Made by a program: the position numbers and the translations under genes
Source: a virus
Reading direction: 5' to 3' (one strand)
IMG/VR virus record: IMGVR_UViG_3300021962_000585
Span: 1 to 25,563 of that record
Length of the DNA: 25,563 nt
The notes under the pieces: model-generated
Told to the model about the DNA's origin: nothing
Databases searched by the model: none
Seen by the model: only the letters and a program-made list of their open reading frames with translations
In this document: one piece after another, positions 1 through 7,269 of the stretch
Position numbering within the stretch: position 1 is the stretch's first letter
How the letters are laid out: every line of letters starts with the position of its first letter

Positions 1-925
1 TCATTTTTGAAAACATTTCAATTACATCTACATAAGATTTAACAGTCGTTTGAGTATCGTTTAAATCTATTTTAAATGAAAATAAGTCGTTAAATAAAAC
101 GAACCCCAATTCTTCGATTATTTTTATCTGTTCCTCAGAAGAAATTAAAAGTAAAAAAGGTATTTTATGAGCAAAATTTCTTAAAGTTTTTTCAGTAAGA
201 TGTGAATTAAATCCATTATTATCAAATCCAAAATCTGAAAATGTCTCTATTGTAAATCCAAAAAAAGAATTTTTGTAAACTGATTGAAAATTAAAATCAG
301 CATCTCTATTAGTGTAAGTGAATACACTCGAGTGATCGTGACTCTGCAGAATATCTAAATTATTTTTTATATTTGGAAAACTTTCAATATGTCTATTACC
401 ATAATGCTCTTCCCCGTTGCAACTCACATAGGATTGATTGAAATTTAAATTTCTATTTAGTAATTCGTTAAGAACCAATGCTCTTGGTTTTCGTATAGCG
501 TTATTAGTAAAATAAAATTTTAAAAATCTTTCCGAATAGTCTTTAAATCCGGTATTTAATTGTGAGTGTTCGGAATGATCAGTAATTGATAATCCATTAT
601 GTAAACAATTAAACCTATCTAAGAAATGATTTGTAGAATGAAAAAATATATTTCTACTTAAAATTCCATTTTTTAAACAATTTTGATAAAAAGCCTTTGC
701 TCCACCAAATGAGATGGGTTCGGTAAAATTATATAAAATTATTTTTTTATTAACTAAATTTTTATTAACCGTAATACGTTGAAAAAAAGGCAATTGATTT
801 GTTATGGATACGAATAAAAAATCCGCATCAATATCGTTATCAACTTTTTCAAAAAATTTTTGATTATGGAGATGGGATACTGATATGAATTCAACTTTCA
901 AATCATAAAAATATATCCTTACCAT
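1..925 (-). CDS. Glycosyltransferase-like phage protein, C-terminus cut by window edge
   Basis: The reading frame is open from an ATG at 925 to the window edge, 308 codons without a stop, so the C-terminus is missing. The start overlaps the stop of the SGNH gene upstream by 7 nt, which suggests translational coupling. I see no signal peptide or membrane segment. Around residues 141-160 there is a K-x-R stretch before 'LVLNELL', and at 244-275 a TEKT motif is followed by a hydrophobic strand and 'ELGF'. The same arrangement (SEKTF, hydrophobic strand, KKLGF) occurs near the end of the protein at 17224-18168. This EKT...GF layout is familiar from glycosyltransferase-like proteins in phage and surface-glycan clusters. 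No donor or acceptor can be named. The gene is certain; the family is an inference. Confidence 0.75.
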   Translation of the reverse strand, partial: MVRIYFYDLKVEFISVSHLHNQKFFEKVDNDIDADFLFVSITNQLPFFQRITVNKNLVNKKIILYNFTEPISFGGAKAFYQNCLKNGILSRNIFFHSTNHFLDRFNCLHNGLSITDHSEHSQLNTGFKDYSERFLKFYFTNNAIRKPRALVLNELLNRNLNFNQSYVSCNGEEHYGNRHIESFPNIKNNLDILQSHDHSSVFTYTNRDADFNFQSVYKNSFFGFTIETFSDFGFDNNGFNSHLTEKTLRNFAHKIPFLLLISSEEQIKIIEELGFVLFNDLFSFKIDLNDTQTTVKSYVDVIEMFSKM

Positions 926-1698
926 TTAATTTTCTTTATAAATGAATACAATTCATTGGAAATTAATCTATAACCTTCTCTATTAGGATGTTGAGTGCTT
1001 CTATTATCCCAATTTTCCTGATATTCCCAATACGTTTCATCGGTATGTTGTATTAACCATTCTCTAAATGTAGTTTGCATACACCCCCAATAATTTTTAG
1101 TTTCAACTAAATGAGTTTTATCATAATCTTTACTCACTCCTAAAAACATATCTTCTATCCCATCACATAAAACATAATTTATTTTATAGTGTGCAAAAAA
1201 TTGTTGAAGAAAAATTATATAGTTTTGGTTCACTATTGAATAATATAAATCAGAATATAGGTTGGTTAGCCAAAATTTCTTATAATCTTCCATAAAAAAA
1301 TCATAGTAACGATTTTCGGTTTGAGTTGATGTAAAGAATCTTTCAGGAGTTTGCATCAAATGCTTTGTACTCCAACTTAACCATTCTCCTTTAGGCCCAT
1401 GTGGCATAAAAGGAAGATAATCTCTTAAAGATGAACTCCACATAACAACCACCAAATCATTTTTTGTAGTTATTCCGTTCTTAACATCATCTATAATTTG
1501 ATTAAATATTTTATTATTTGGATTACCACTTATACCATTATTTTCATATGTAAAGTTCAAATCATCTGCCAAAAACTTAACCCAACTATTCTCTTTTTGG
1601 TAAGCCATCTTTTCGTGTTTGGAGAGGTCATCTTCGACTTCTCGATTACAACCCTCTCCAATAGTCCAACTATCACCGTATGCAACTAATCTTTTCAT
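919..1698 (-). CDS. SGNH/GDSL-hydrolase-like protein (paralogue 1)
   Basis: A 259-residue protein that begins with the block I motif of SGNH hydrolases: GDSW at residues 8-11 carries the presumed nucleophile Ser10. An Asn-rich segment at about 54-65 (NNGISGNPNN) fits the middle block with its Gly and Asn. Near the C-terminus His237 (in TQHPNREGY) sits where the catalytic His is expected. The usual D-x-x-H spacing is not exact, with Asp231 the nearest acid, so the triad is only partly clear. Such enzymes remove acetyl or other acyl groups from sugars and lipids. The start overlaps the carbamoyltransferase stop by 4 nt, and the glycosyltransferase-like gene follows with a 7-nt overlap. Four more members of this family lie in the window. 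Confidence 0.75.
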   Translation of the reverse strand: MKRLVAYGDSWTIGEGCNREVEDDLSKHEKMAYQKENSWVKFLADDLNFTYENNGISGNPNNKIFNQIIDDVKNGITTKNDLVVVMWSSSLRDYLPFMPHGPKGEWLSWSTKHLMQTPERFFTSTQTENRYYDFFMEDYKKFWLTNLYSDLYYSIVNQNYIIFLQQFFAHYKINYVLCDGIEDMFLGVSKDYDKTHLVETKNYWGCMQTTFREWLIQHTDETYWEYQENWDNRSTQHPNREGYRLISNELYSFIKKIKW

Positions 1699-3386
1699 TT
1701 CTTTTTTATAAGATAATTTTCCAATACTAATAAATCTAATCCTATTTGTAAAAATGTGTTTATAGCAGTTTGTGGGTTCAATATCATTGTCTGATCCTTA
1801 ACATTAAAAGATGTGTTTAAAACAATCGGAAATCCCGTTTTCTCCTCCAATTTATCTAATAGTGAATAAACTCTTTCAGTTTCGGGTTTCTTTTTTAAAG
1901 TTTGTATCCTAGCACTACCATCAATATGAGTAATAGCAGGTAGTTTATCCTTAAATTCTTTTTTAACACTCACAATTTGATTCATATATGGAACTTCTCT
2001 ATCCCATTCGAAATATGTAGAAGTGGAGGAATCTTTCACAATTGGTGCAAAAGGTCTAAAACCTTCTCTCTTTTTTACAATTTTATTTATTTTAGATTTC
2101 ATTTCAGGATTTCTCGGGTCAGCAAAAATAGAGCGATGCCCCAATGCTCTAGCTCCCAACTCCAATCTACCCTCAAACCAAGCAACCACTTTTCCATTTG
2201 AAATTTCAGTTGATACAATATCGATGATTTCATTATCAGATAATTTTTTGTAAATTAATTCTTTATTATAATTTCGTAATATTTGTAAAATATATTCATT
2301 TGAAAATTTAGGCCCTAAAAATGGATTAGTGTTATCATATCTTTCTTTTATAGTTCCCCTATAAAATGAAATCAAACATGCTCCAATTGAAGAACCGGAA
2401 TCAGATGGTGCAGATGGTATCCATACATTTTTAAATCCTGTCTTTTTTGAAATTTTACCATTAGCAGTTCCGTTGTATGCACATCCACCACCTAACACCA
2501 AATTATCACATTTAGTTCTACGATGTAAATCTTTTAATAATCTAAAAAAATACATTTCATAAATAAATTGAACGGCCGCCGCTAAATCTTTATGAGAGTG
2601 TGTCAATTCTTCGTTAGGTAATCTAGGTAATAAATCTAAATGTTTTGATAATTCTGATGTAAACATAACATCATCATTTTTATGATAATCAAACATTTTC
2701 ATATTCAATTTAAACCCGCCTTTTTTTGATGGATAAATTATTTCTCTAAATTTATGAACAAAAGTTTTAGGATTCCCATAAGGAGCTAATCCCATTACTT
2801 TATATTCCCCTTCATTTGGTTTAAACCCTAAAAATGCGGTAAATGTAGAATAAAACATTCCCAATGAATTTGGAAATTGTGTAGATTCTAATTCTTCCCA
2901 ATCATTTAATTTATTTCCCTTTGCTAAAACAGTTGTATCCCATTCACCTACCCCATCAACTGTCAATATAGCAGCCTCTTCAAATGGAGATGTTAAAAAT
3001 GAATACCCAATATGAGAATCATGATGAGATGTAAATTTAATTGTTGCATTTGAAAATAAAAATTTAATTTGTTTCTTCAAATCATAATATTGTCTAATAC
3101 CCTTTACCGCAAATTTGAAAGCATCCCTTATCTGAAAATTATCCAAACACGCTGATACAACTCTATGTGTTTTTAACAAAGGCTTTTCATAAAAACAAAC
3201 TTCTTCTATATCCTCAAATGAAAGTTTAGATTCATCCATTATCCATTTAATAGATTTATGTGGGAAAGAACTATCATGCTTTACTCCACTAAATCTCTCT
3301 TCTTCTACTGCTAACTTTACTTTACCATCAACAACTAAACACGCTGAACTATCGTGATAAAAGCAACTTATTCCTATACTAATCAT
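1695..3386 (-). CDS. O-carbamoyltransferase, NodU/CmcH/TobZ family
   Basis: A 563-residue protein covering both domains of the NodU/TobZ family, which transfers carbamoyl from carbamoyl phosphate, through carbamoyl-AMP, to a hydroxyl group. The N-terminal Kae1-like domain has HDSSA at 11-15, EEERFS at 28-33, the metal-binding HHDSH at 121-125 and VDGVGEWD at 143-150. GGGCAYNG at 299-306 fits the nucleotide site. The C-terminal domain has LGARALGHRSI at 410-420, REGFRPFAP at 440-448 and LNTSFN at 523-528. All key residues appear intact. Family members carbamoylate nodulation factors, antibiotics and, in at least one characterised phage-type enzyme, 5-hydroxymethylcytosine in DNA. No hydroxymethylase gene is in view, so a glycan or a modified base are both possible acceptors. 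It overlaps the following SGNH gene by 4 nt. Confidence 0.93.
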   Translation of the reverse strand: MISIGISCFYHDSSACLVVDGKVKLAVEEERFSGVKHDSSFPHKSIKWIMDESKLSFEDIEEVCFYEKPLLKTHRVVSACLDNFQIRDAFKFAVKGIRQYYDLKKQIKFLFSNATIKFTSHHDSHIGYSFLTSPFEEAAILTVDGVGEWDTTVLAKGNKLNDWEELESTQFPNSLGMFYSTFTAFLGFKPNEGEYKVMGLAPYGNPKTFVHKFREIIYPSKKGGFKLNMKMFDYHKNDDVMFTSELSKHLDLLPRLPNEELTHSHKDLAAAVQFIYEMYFFRLLKDLHRRTKCDNLVLGGGCAYNGTANGKISKKTGFKNVWIPSAPSDSGSSIGACLISFYRGTIKERYDNTNPFLGPKFSNEYILQILRNYNKELIYKKLSDNEIIDIVSTEISNGKVVAWFEGRLELGARALGHRSIFADPRNPEMKSKINKIVKKREGFRPFAPIVKDSSTSTYFEWDREVPYMNQIVSVKKEFKDKLPAITHIDGSARIQTLKKKPETERVYSLLDKLEEKTGFPIVLNTSFNVKDQTMILNPQTAINTFLQIGLDLLVLENYLIKKK

Positions 3387-3387
3387 A

Positions 3388-4104
3388 TTAAAAAAAACTA
3401 TCTTCTTCTATTTCAATATCTCCTGTATTTAAAAACTCTTCTAAAATTTTATCTTGATGAGTTTTCATTATTGAAATAACTTTTGTTATATAATGTGTTT
3501 TATGACCTGTCATTTCTCTTATTAAGAGATACAGGCTCTTTTTATTAAAATTTTCTATGTAATCAACCCTTCTAAATAATTCCAATATAGCATCTGCAAT
3601 CTGAATATCTCTTTTTTTATCAAATACGGAATTTAATTTTTTATCCCAATATGCTAACATTATATTTCTAAATTCAATATGATTATCATTAGCTTCTGCA
3701 CTAACATAATCCTCAGATGGATTCCAGCTTTCAGGCATTGCTGAAATTAAATCATTTTGTTTATATCGTTTGTAGTTTGAGTTGTTTAATAGAATTAAAT
3801 GGTTTAATGCCATTCTGGTAAAATAAGAGAATGCCTTACCCTTTCCTTCCTGAAACATATGTATTTTTGAAATCATTTGAGATACAACTTCTCTTTTTAC
3901 ATCGGAAGGAGAATCATCAAAATAAGAAAATTTATAAGTATTTAAAACATTTTCTGCTATTTTTTCGAAAGGATATTTTATTTTTTCAACATATAATACA
4001 TTCCTTTCTCTTAAACTTTCTGATTTATTATAAGCAATTATCGCTTCTTCGGTTTCCAAAGTAAAATACATTTTATTCTTTGGAGTCTTCGGTTTTCTTG
4101 ACAT
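3388..4104 (-). CDS. 55: Late-transcription sigma factor, T4 gp55-like
   Basis: A 238-residue protein resembling the minimal sigma factor gp55, which directs host RNA polymerase to phage late promoters together with the sliding clamp. After a basic start, the 'MYFTLETEEAIIAYN' segment (12-26), the 'YPFEKIAENVL' segment (44-54) and the region around 66-105, with 'GKGKAFSYFTRMALNHLI', match the sigma region 2 helix layout of this family. Full region 3 and 4 domains are absent, as in gp55. The stop lies 1 nt before the carbamoyltransferase ATG and the start is 1 nt after the stop of the gene at 4106. I could not pick out late promoters of the T4 TATAAATA type on the coding strand. The assignment is by sequence pattern, from memory of the family. 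Confidence 0.75.
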   Translation of the reverse strand: MSRKPKTPKNKMYFTLETEEAIIAYNKSESLRERNVLYVEKIKYPFEKIAENVLNTYKFSYFDDSPSDVKREVVSQMISKIHMFQEGKGKAFSYFTRMALNHLILLNNSNYKRYKQNDLISAMPESWNPSEDYVSAEANDNHIEFRNIMLAYWDKKLNSVFDKKRDIQIADAILELFRRVDYIENFNKKSLYLLIREMTGHKTHYITKVISIMKTHQDKILEEFLNTGDIEIEEDSFF

Positions 4105-4105
4105 T

Positions 4106-4363
4106 TTAATCTAAAATATTTTTAAATGATTCTATTTCATCTTTAATTTGAGAAAAAACAGTACCTACATCATCATCTTTTTCAAAAAGCTCTTTACTAT
4201 CTAATTCCCTAATTGTTTTTAACAATTCTTCATATGCTTCTCTTCGGTTTACTATAAATCCTTCGTAGTACTCAATTTTTTGTAATGCGTTAGCGATTCC
4301 ATATAATAAAAACCCAATTACTAAACATAACAACACTACTAATAATGTAATAAAAATTTCCAT
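4106..4363 (-). CDS. Small single-span membrane protein
   Basis: An 85-residue protein with one clear N-terminal membrane helix (about residues 3-24: isoleucine-, leucine- and valine-rich, no charges), followed by a charged helical tail rich in Glu, Asp and Lys. It is likely anchored with the tail in the cytoplasm, though topology is inferred. The start is preceded by the A-rich leader CTTAAAAAATAAATT, in which TAA is also the stop of the gene at 4374. It is tightly packed between that gene and the late sigma factor. Proteins of this shape are frequent in T4-like phages, but I do not recognise a function. Confidence 0.75.
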   Translation of the reverse strand: MEIFITLLVVLLCLVIGFLLYGIANALQKIEYYEGFIVNRREAYEELLKTIRELDSKELFEKDDDVGTVFSQIKDEIESFKNILD

Positions 4364-4373
4364 AATTTATTTT

Positions 4374-4652
4374 TTAAGCTTCCCCTATGCCTCCGAAATA
4401 AGGAAAAGATTCAATTTTATTTTCTCTTTCTTCTCTGATTTTATCCAATTTTTTAGAAACAACTTTTACTTTTTCATCCATCATTTTACCAATTTGTTCG
4501 GAAGATAATATATTTTGCTCTACCATAATATCAGTAAGAGTAGCAATTAATAATTCTGCCTGGAGTAATCTTGCTGATAAATTATTTAATACTTTTGTTT
4601 GCTCATCTAATGCATTAAACACAATCGAATTATCATTTTCAAATTTATTCAT
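4374..4652 (-). CDS. Small helical/coiled-coil protein of unknown function
   Basis: A 92-residue protein with no membrane segment or signal peptide. Residues 1-75 look almost entirely helical with heptad-like leucine and isoleucine spacing, and the basic-acidic stretch 'KVVSKKLDKIREERENKIE' (64-82) supports a coiled coil. The C-terminal 'FPYFGGIGEA' is glycine- and aromatic-rich and could be a peptide dock. It starts 6 nt after the stop of the deformylase-like gene and ends 10 nt before the small membrane protein, so these are probably co-transcribed. I do not recognise the family. Confidence 0.7.
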   Translation of the reverse strand: MNKFENDNSIVFNALDEQTKVLNNLSARLLQAELLIATLTDIMVEQNILSSEQIGKMMDEKVKVVSKKLDKIREERENKIESFPYFGGIGEA

Positions 4653-4658
4653 TATTTT

Positions 4659-5210
4659 TTACATTATCACATACCCCTTATCCATAAATTTTTGGATATG
4701 CTTAAATTTAATTTGCTCAATCATGCCATCAGGTGATTTAGCCATAACTAACTGATTTCTTTCATGCTTAACTTCCCTTACCATTGGTTTATTAACATTT
4801 TTATCAGCAATTGTAATACCATCTAAAAGATCAATCATTTGTTGGGCATAAATGCATTCATTTAATCCTTCTTTATTATTTTCCAAATCTCCCTCAAATA
4901 CTACTAACCCCAAATTATCAGTTTGAACTTGTAATTTAGATGATCTATTAACATATCTGTATTTTTTACCTCTATCGAACTCGGAAATTTCCTGTGAAAG
5001 AATTGTATCACCTGCATATCCAGTTATAGTTGGATTTATAAGTAAAATAGGAGTTTCTGAATTGATATAAATCGCTCTAAATTTATTTTCAATTGTTTGT
5101 GTTGAAACTGCAAATAAATTATTTCTTCTACAATAGGAAGATAATTTTTTGTTTAATAATTCTTCATCAGCTTGTGTAAATTGTGAAGACTCTATTTTTC
5201 TAATTTTCAT
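4659..5210 (-). CDS. Peptide-deformylase-like protein lacking the catalytic residues
   Basis: A 183-residue protein that follows the peptide deformylase layout: a strand with Gln38 (AVSTQ, where active enzymes have GLAAPQ), 'LLINPTI' at 56-62, a long beta segment with 'YRYVNRS' and 'DNLG', and a C-terminal helix ending 'IDLLDGI'. Active deformylases carry QHEIDHLDG there; this protein reads QQMIDLLDG at 123-131, so both metal-binding His and the catalytic Glu are replaced. The EGCLS motif with the third metal ligand is also missing (SQEISEF at 72-78). It should not deformylate peptides but could keep a ribosome- or peptide-binding role. Residues about 150-183 form an added module ending 'KFMDKGYVIM'. 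The fold is inferred from sequence pattern only. Confidence 0.6.
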   Translation of the reverse strand: MKIRKIESSQFTQADEELLNKKLSSYCRRNNLFAVSTQTIENKFRAIYINSETPILLINPTITGYAGDTILSQEISEFDRGKKYRYVNRSSKLQVQTDNLGLVVFEGDLENNKEGLNECIYAQQMIDLLDGITIADKNVNKPMVREVKHERNQLVMAKSPDGMIEQIKFKHIQKFMDKGYVIM

Positions 5211-5258
5211 ATTATATGTTATTATTACAAATGTATTAATAATTTTTTAATTTTCAAA

Positions 5259-5531
5259 CTATTCTTTTGTTTTTTTATAAGTAATCCAATAATTAACCGC
5301 ATTTTGGTCGTTTATCCACTTAGATTTATCACTCCAATTAAATCCAGGTCTAGCATAATATGGTAATAAATCTTTTGCAACTAAAGCTCTATTTGGATGT
5401 GCGGTCATATTATCTATTAAACCATCGCCATCGGTATCATATCCATCGATAGAACCATCTCCATCTAAATCAATACCTCTATTTGAAAAATCTCTTTGTA
5501 AACTTTCTAATTCTATATCAAATTCAACGAC
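5259..5531 (-). CDS. -1 frame extension of the 5513-6514 membrane protein, with Ca-binding-type loops
   Basis: Directly after the A9-G run that ends the membrane-protein gene, the -1 frame is open for 90 codons to a TAG at 5259-5261. In that frame the nearest upstream stop is a TGA 15 nt before the slippery heptamer, and no ATG, GTG or TTG precedes residue 42, so separate translation of the whole segment is unlikely. The peptide has two loops of the D-x-D-G-D-G-x-x-D type (residues 21-29 and 32-40), the EF-hand/dockerin/thrombospondin-3 calcium-binding pattern, then a Trp- and Tyr-rich tail. It reads as a real C-terminal domain reached by ribosomal slippage, giving a 418-residue product, or as one gene split by a homopolymer error. 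Confidence 0.65.
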   Translation of the reverse strand, partial: VVEFDIELESLQRDFSNRGIDLDGDGSIDGYDTDGDGLIDNMTAHPNRALVAKDLLPYYARPGFNWSDKSKWINDQNAVNYWITYKKTKE

Positions 5532-6514
5532 TTTTTTTTTAAGTCTTCTTCATATCTCTCCTTTGCTTCAATTAAAGCATCAACTGGAGCAGGAGGATTT
5601 ACTATATTTTCGAAAAATACCTCTTTATCATTCTCTGATTGTAAGATATTTTCTACTATTTCCTCATTTTTATCGTTTTTTGTTAAATTTTTTCCATTAT
5701 CACCATAAATTTGATAATTTTTTTCCACTAATTCGGAATTTTGTCGAATTATCTCATCATTTTTTCGGTTTGTAATTATTAAACCATTAAATGCAATTAT
5801 TAACGCTACCGCTAATGGGTCAAATACTAATACAATGATAAGGATAAAGAATTTTACAACATCGTTAAGTGGAACATTAAATGCTTCTGCTACAAAACGA
5901 AATCCACCAACTTCTCTTTCTAATTCAATATTATTATTTTTGATAGAATTGATAGAATCTAATGAAATATTATTCTGAACTGTTAAGTCATCAATTCTTT
6001 TTGAAATTGAAGCGATTTCTTTATCAGCATTACGAATCATTTGAGTAACTCTACTTGTAGATGAATTTCTATCTATTTGCTTAGATAAATTTGCTTCCTG
6101 TGAGTTACGAATATTTTGTTGATTAGTCAATTGAGTTGTATAACGAGCAATCTCAGCATCATTCTTTTCTATTTGCGTTTGATATACTGCAATATCTCTT
6201 TCCACTTTCTGTAAGGAAAGGTTTTGTTGTTGGAAAGCATTTGAAAGATAACCGAATATACCAGCGGATGTGATGAGCATTAAAGTAGCAACTGATATAG
6301 TCAAATACCATTTGTTAAATCCTCCAATTTCATCCCATTTTTGTTTTAAATAGGTAGCAGCAACTAATTTAGCAAGTTCTAATGAACCAGCCATCACCAT
6401 TACTGATAAAGATGCTCCAGCAAATAATACTCCTAAACCTGTAACTGAAAAATAAGCCGCACAACCTGCGATTAAAATTGCTGAAAATCCTACTAAGATT
6501 TTTAACCAATTCAT
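5513..6514 (-). CDS. Membrane protein with long coiled coil (zero-frame product)
   Basis: A 333-residue protein. Hydrophobic segments at about 5-47 (two spans), 72-93 and 216-246 make three or four membrane helices. Between them, residues about 95-205 form a charged, Gln/Asn/Ile-rich coiled coil, probably outside the membrane. The C-terminal 90 residues are polar with many Asn, Lys and Glu. The zero frame ends 'DLKKKSLNLI' just past a run of nine A and a G. The heptamer A AAA AAG is in the correct phase for -1 slippage and leads into a 90-residue open frame. The gene starts 1 nt after the stop of the 58-aa gene. I do not know its function; an envelope role in phage development is a guess. Confidence 0.85.
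   Translation of the reverse strand: MNWLKILVGFSAILIAGCAAYFSVTGLGVLFAGASLSVMVMAGSLELAKLVAATYLKQKWDEIGGFNKWYLTISVATLMLITSAGIFGYLSNAFQQQNLSLQKVERDIAVYQTQIEKNDAEIARYTTQLTNQQNIRNSQEANLSKQIDRNSSTSRVTQMIRNADKEIASISKRIDDLTVQNNISLDSINSIKNNNIELEREVGGFRFVAEAFNVPLNDVVKFFILIIVLVFDPLAVALIIAFNGLIITNRKNDEIIRQNSELVEKNYQIYGDNGKNLTKNDKNEEIVENILQSENDKEVFFENIVNPPAPVDALIEAKERYEEDLKKKSLNLI
5531..5540 (-). promoter_or_regulatory. Slippery A9-G run, candidate -1 ribosomal frameshift site
   Basis: Nine A then G on the minus strand, read in the zero frame as TTA AAA AAA AAG. The last seven bases are A AAA AAG, the classic bacterial -1 slippery heptamer (as in dnaX), in the right phase. The zero and -1 frames overlap only briefly here. 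I see no strong downstream hairpin, but the upstream GAAGAAGA is purine-rich. A sequencing or assembly indel in the homopolymer would give the same picture. Confidence 0.6.
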
Positions 6515-6515
6515 T

Positions 6516-6692
6516 TTATCCTAAATCGATAAGGTCATTGTTTGTTTCGATTAACCCTTTAACTTCTTCCAATAATCTAATTGCTTCTACATTATTTGCA
6601 GGTCTTGCTCCGTTCATCATATCCAACACGATTCTGATTCTTTGTTTGATTGCTTCGTTGTTGTCTTGAATCCTTTGTCTAAATTTTGCCAT
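6516..6692 (-). CDS. 58-aa helical protein
   Basis: A short gene of 58 codons with an ATG at 6692 and a TAA at 6516-6518, one base before the ATG of the membrane-protein gene. The product starts 'MAKFRQRIQDNN' and ends 'NNDLIDLG'. It looks fully helical and charged, with regular Ile/Leu/Val spacing (VLDMMNG, AIRLLEEVKGLI), so it may form a small helical bundle or bind its neighbour. It has no membrane segment. The leader is A/T-rich with no Shine-Dalgarno. It lies just after the Hsp20 terminator, so it is probably the first gene of the unit that runs into the membrane protein. Function unknown. Confidence 0.7.
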   Translation of the reverse strand: MAKFRQRIQDNNEAIKQRIRIVLDMMNGARPANNVEAIRLLEEVKGLIETNNDLIDLG

Positions 6693-6732
6693 AAAAATTT
6701 TTGTTTGTTATTATAAATATATACTAATAAAA

Positions 6733-6757
6733 AAGGGAAGATATAATCTCTTCCCTT
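6733..6757 (-). terminator. Intrinsic terminator after hsp20
   Basis: A perfect 9-bp stem (AAGGGAAGA with TCTTCCCTT) around a 7-nt loop, followed on the minus strand by a T-rich stretch (TTTTTTATTAG). It lies 25 nt beyond the hsp20 stop codon and before the 58-aa gene. The flanks are T/A-rich on both sides, so it could also work on the plus strand, but no plus-strand gene ends here. Confidence 0.85.
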
Positions 6758-6781
6758 CTAAAAGTAATAAAAAAAATTCAA

Positions 6782-7174
6782 TTAACCAACTTTAATCGTA
6801 ACTTTTTTAGGTTTTGTTTCTTCCTTTCTTTCTAATGTTATAGTTAATATACCATTTTTAATTACTGCTTTTGCATTTCTACCATCGAAATTTTTACCAA
6901 TAGTGATTTTTTCATCAATTTTAGAAACCAATTCATTATATGGTGTTTTTTCTTCTGGTTTACTTGATTTGATTTCAATTTTATCTTCATAACAATTGAT
7001 TTCAATATCATTTGCATCATGCCCCAATACGGCTAATGCTATAACTGCTTTTTCATCATTCACATCAATTGCTAATTTAGATGGAACATAATTTTGGTAT
7101 TCTGTTGTTGCCTGATACCATAGCGGGTCGTTTGAAATTCTTTCGATAATTCTTTGTAATTCTGAATTGAACAT
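6782..7174 (-). CDS. Small heat-shock protein, Hsp20/alpha-crystallin family
   Basis: A 130-residue protein with the layout of the Hsp20 family, ATP-independent chaperones that hold unfolding proteins. The alpha-crystallin domain runs from about residue 32 to 118: 'LAIDVNDEKAVIALAVLGHDANDIEINCYED' strands, then 'AVIKNGILTITLERK' at 103-117, which is the family's hallmark A-x-x-x-NGxL-x-I segment. The C-terminal VTI at 125-127 is the short I/V-x-I/V anchor for oligomer formation. T4-like phages of aquatic bacteria often carry such a gene. It has its own terminator, and its leader holds a 10-bp inverted repeat. The start follows an A-rich leader (ACTTAAAAAAATAAAATT) without Shine-Dalgarno. Confidence 0.92.
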   Translation of the reverse strand: MFNSELQRIIERISNDPLWYQATTEYQNYVPSKLAIDVNDEKAVIALAVLGHDANDIEINCYEDKIEIKSSKPEEKTPYNELVSKIDEKITIGKNFDGRNAKAVIKNGILTITLERKEETKPKKVTIKVG

Positions 7175-7209
7175 AATTTTATTTTTTTAAGTTATACCCT
7201 ATAAATTAC

Positions 7210-7241
7210 AAATTCCATACCACCGAAATGATATGGAATTT
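7210..7241. promoter_or_regulatory. Perfect 10-bp inverted repeat upstream of hsp20
   Basis: AAATTCCATA and TATGGAATTT are separated by 12 nt. The repeat lies between the ParB-fusion stop and the hsp20 start, about 36-67 nt before the hsp20 ATG. There is no T run after it on the minus strand, so it is a poor terminator. It could be an operator or an RNA hairpin controlling hsp20. The sequence is unlike the CIRCE consensus. Confidence 0.5.
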
Positions 7242-7269
7242 ATGTCAGAGTTTTATTGACAAAATGTCA

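Noticed and set aside
6712-6719. TATAAATA, the T4 late promoter word, on the plus strand (also at 15625-15632)
   Set aside because: Both point against the neighbouring minus-strand genes, and such words are expected by chance at this A/T content.
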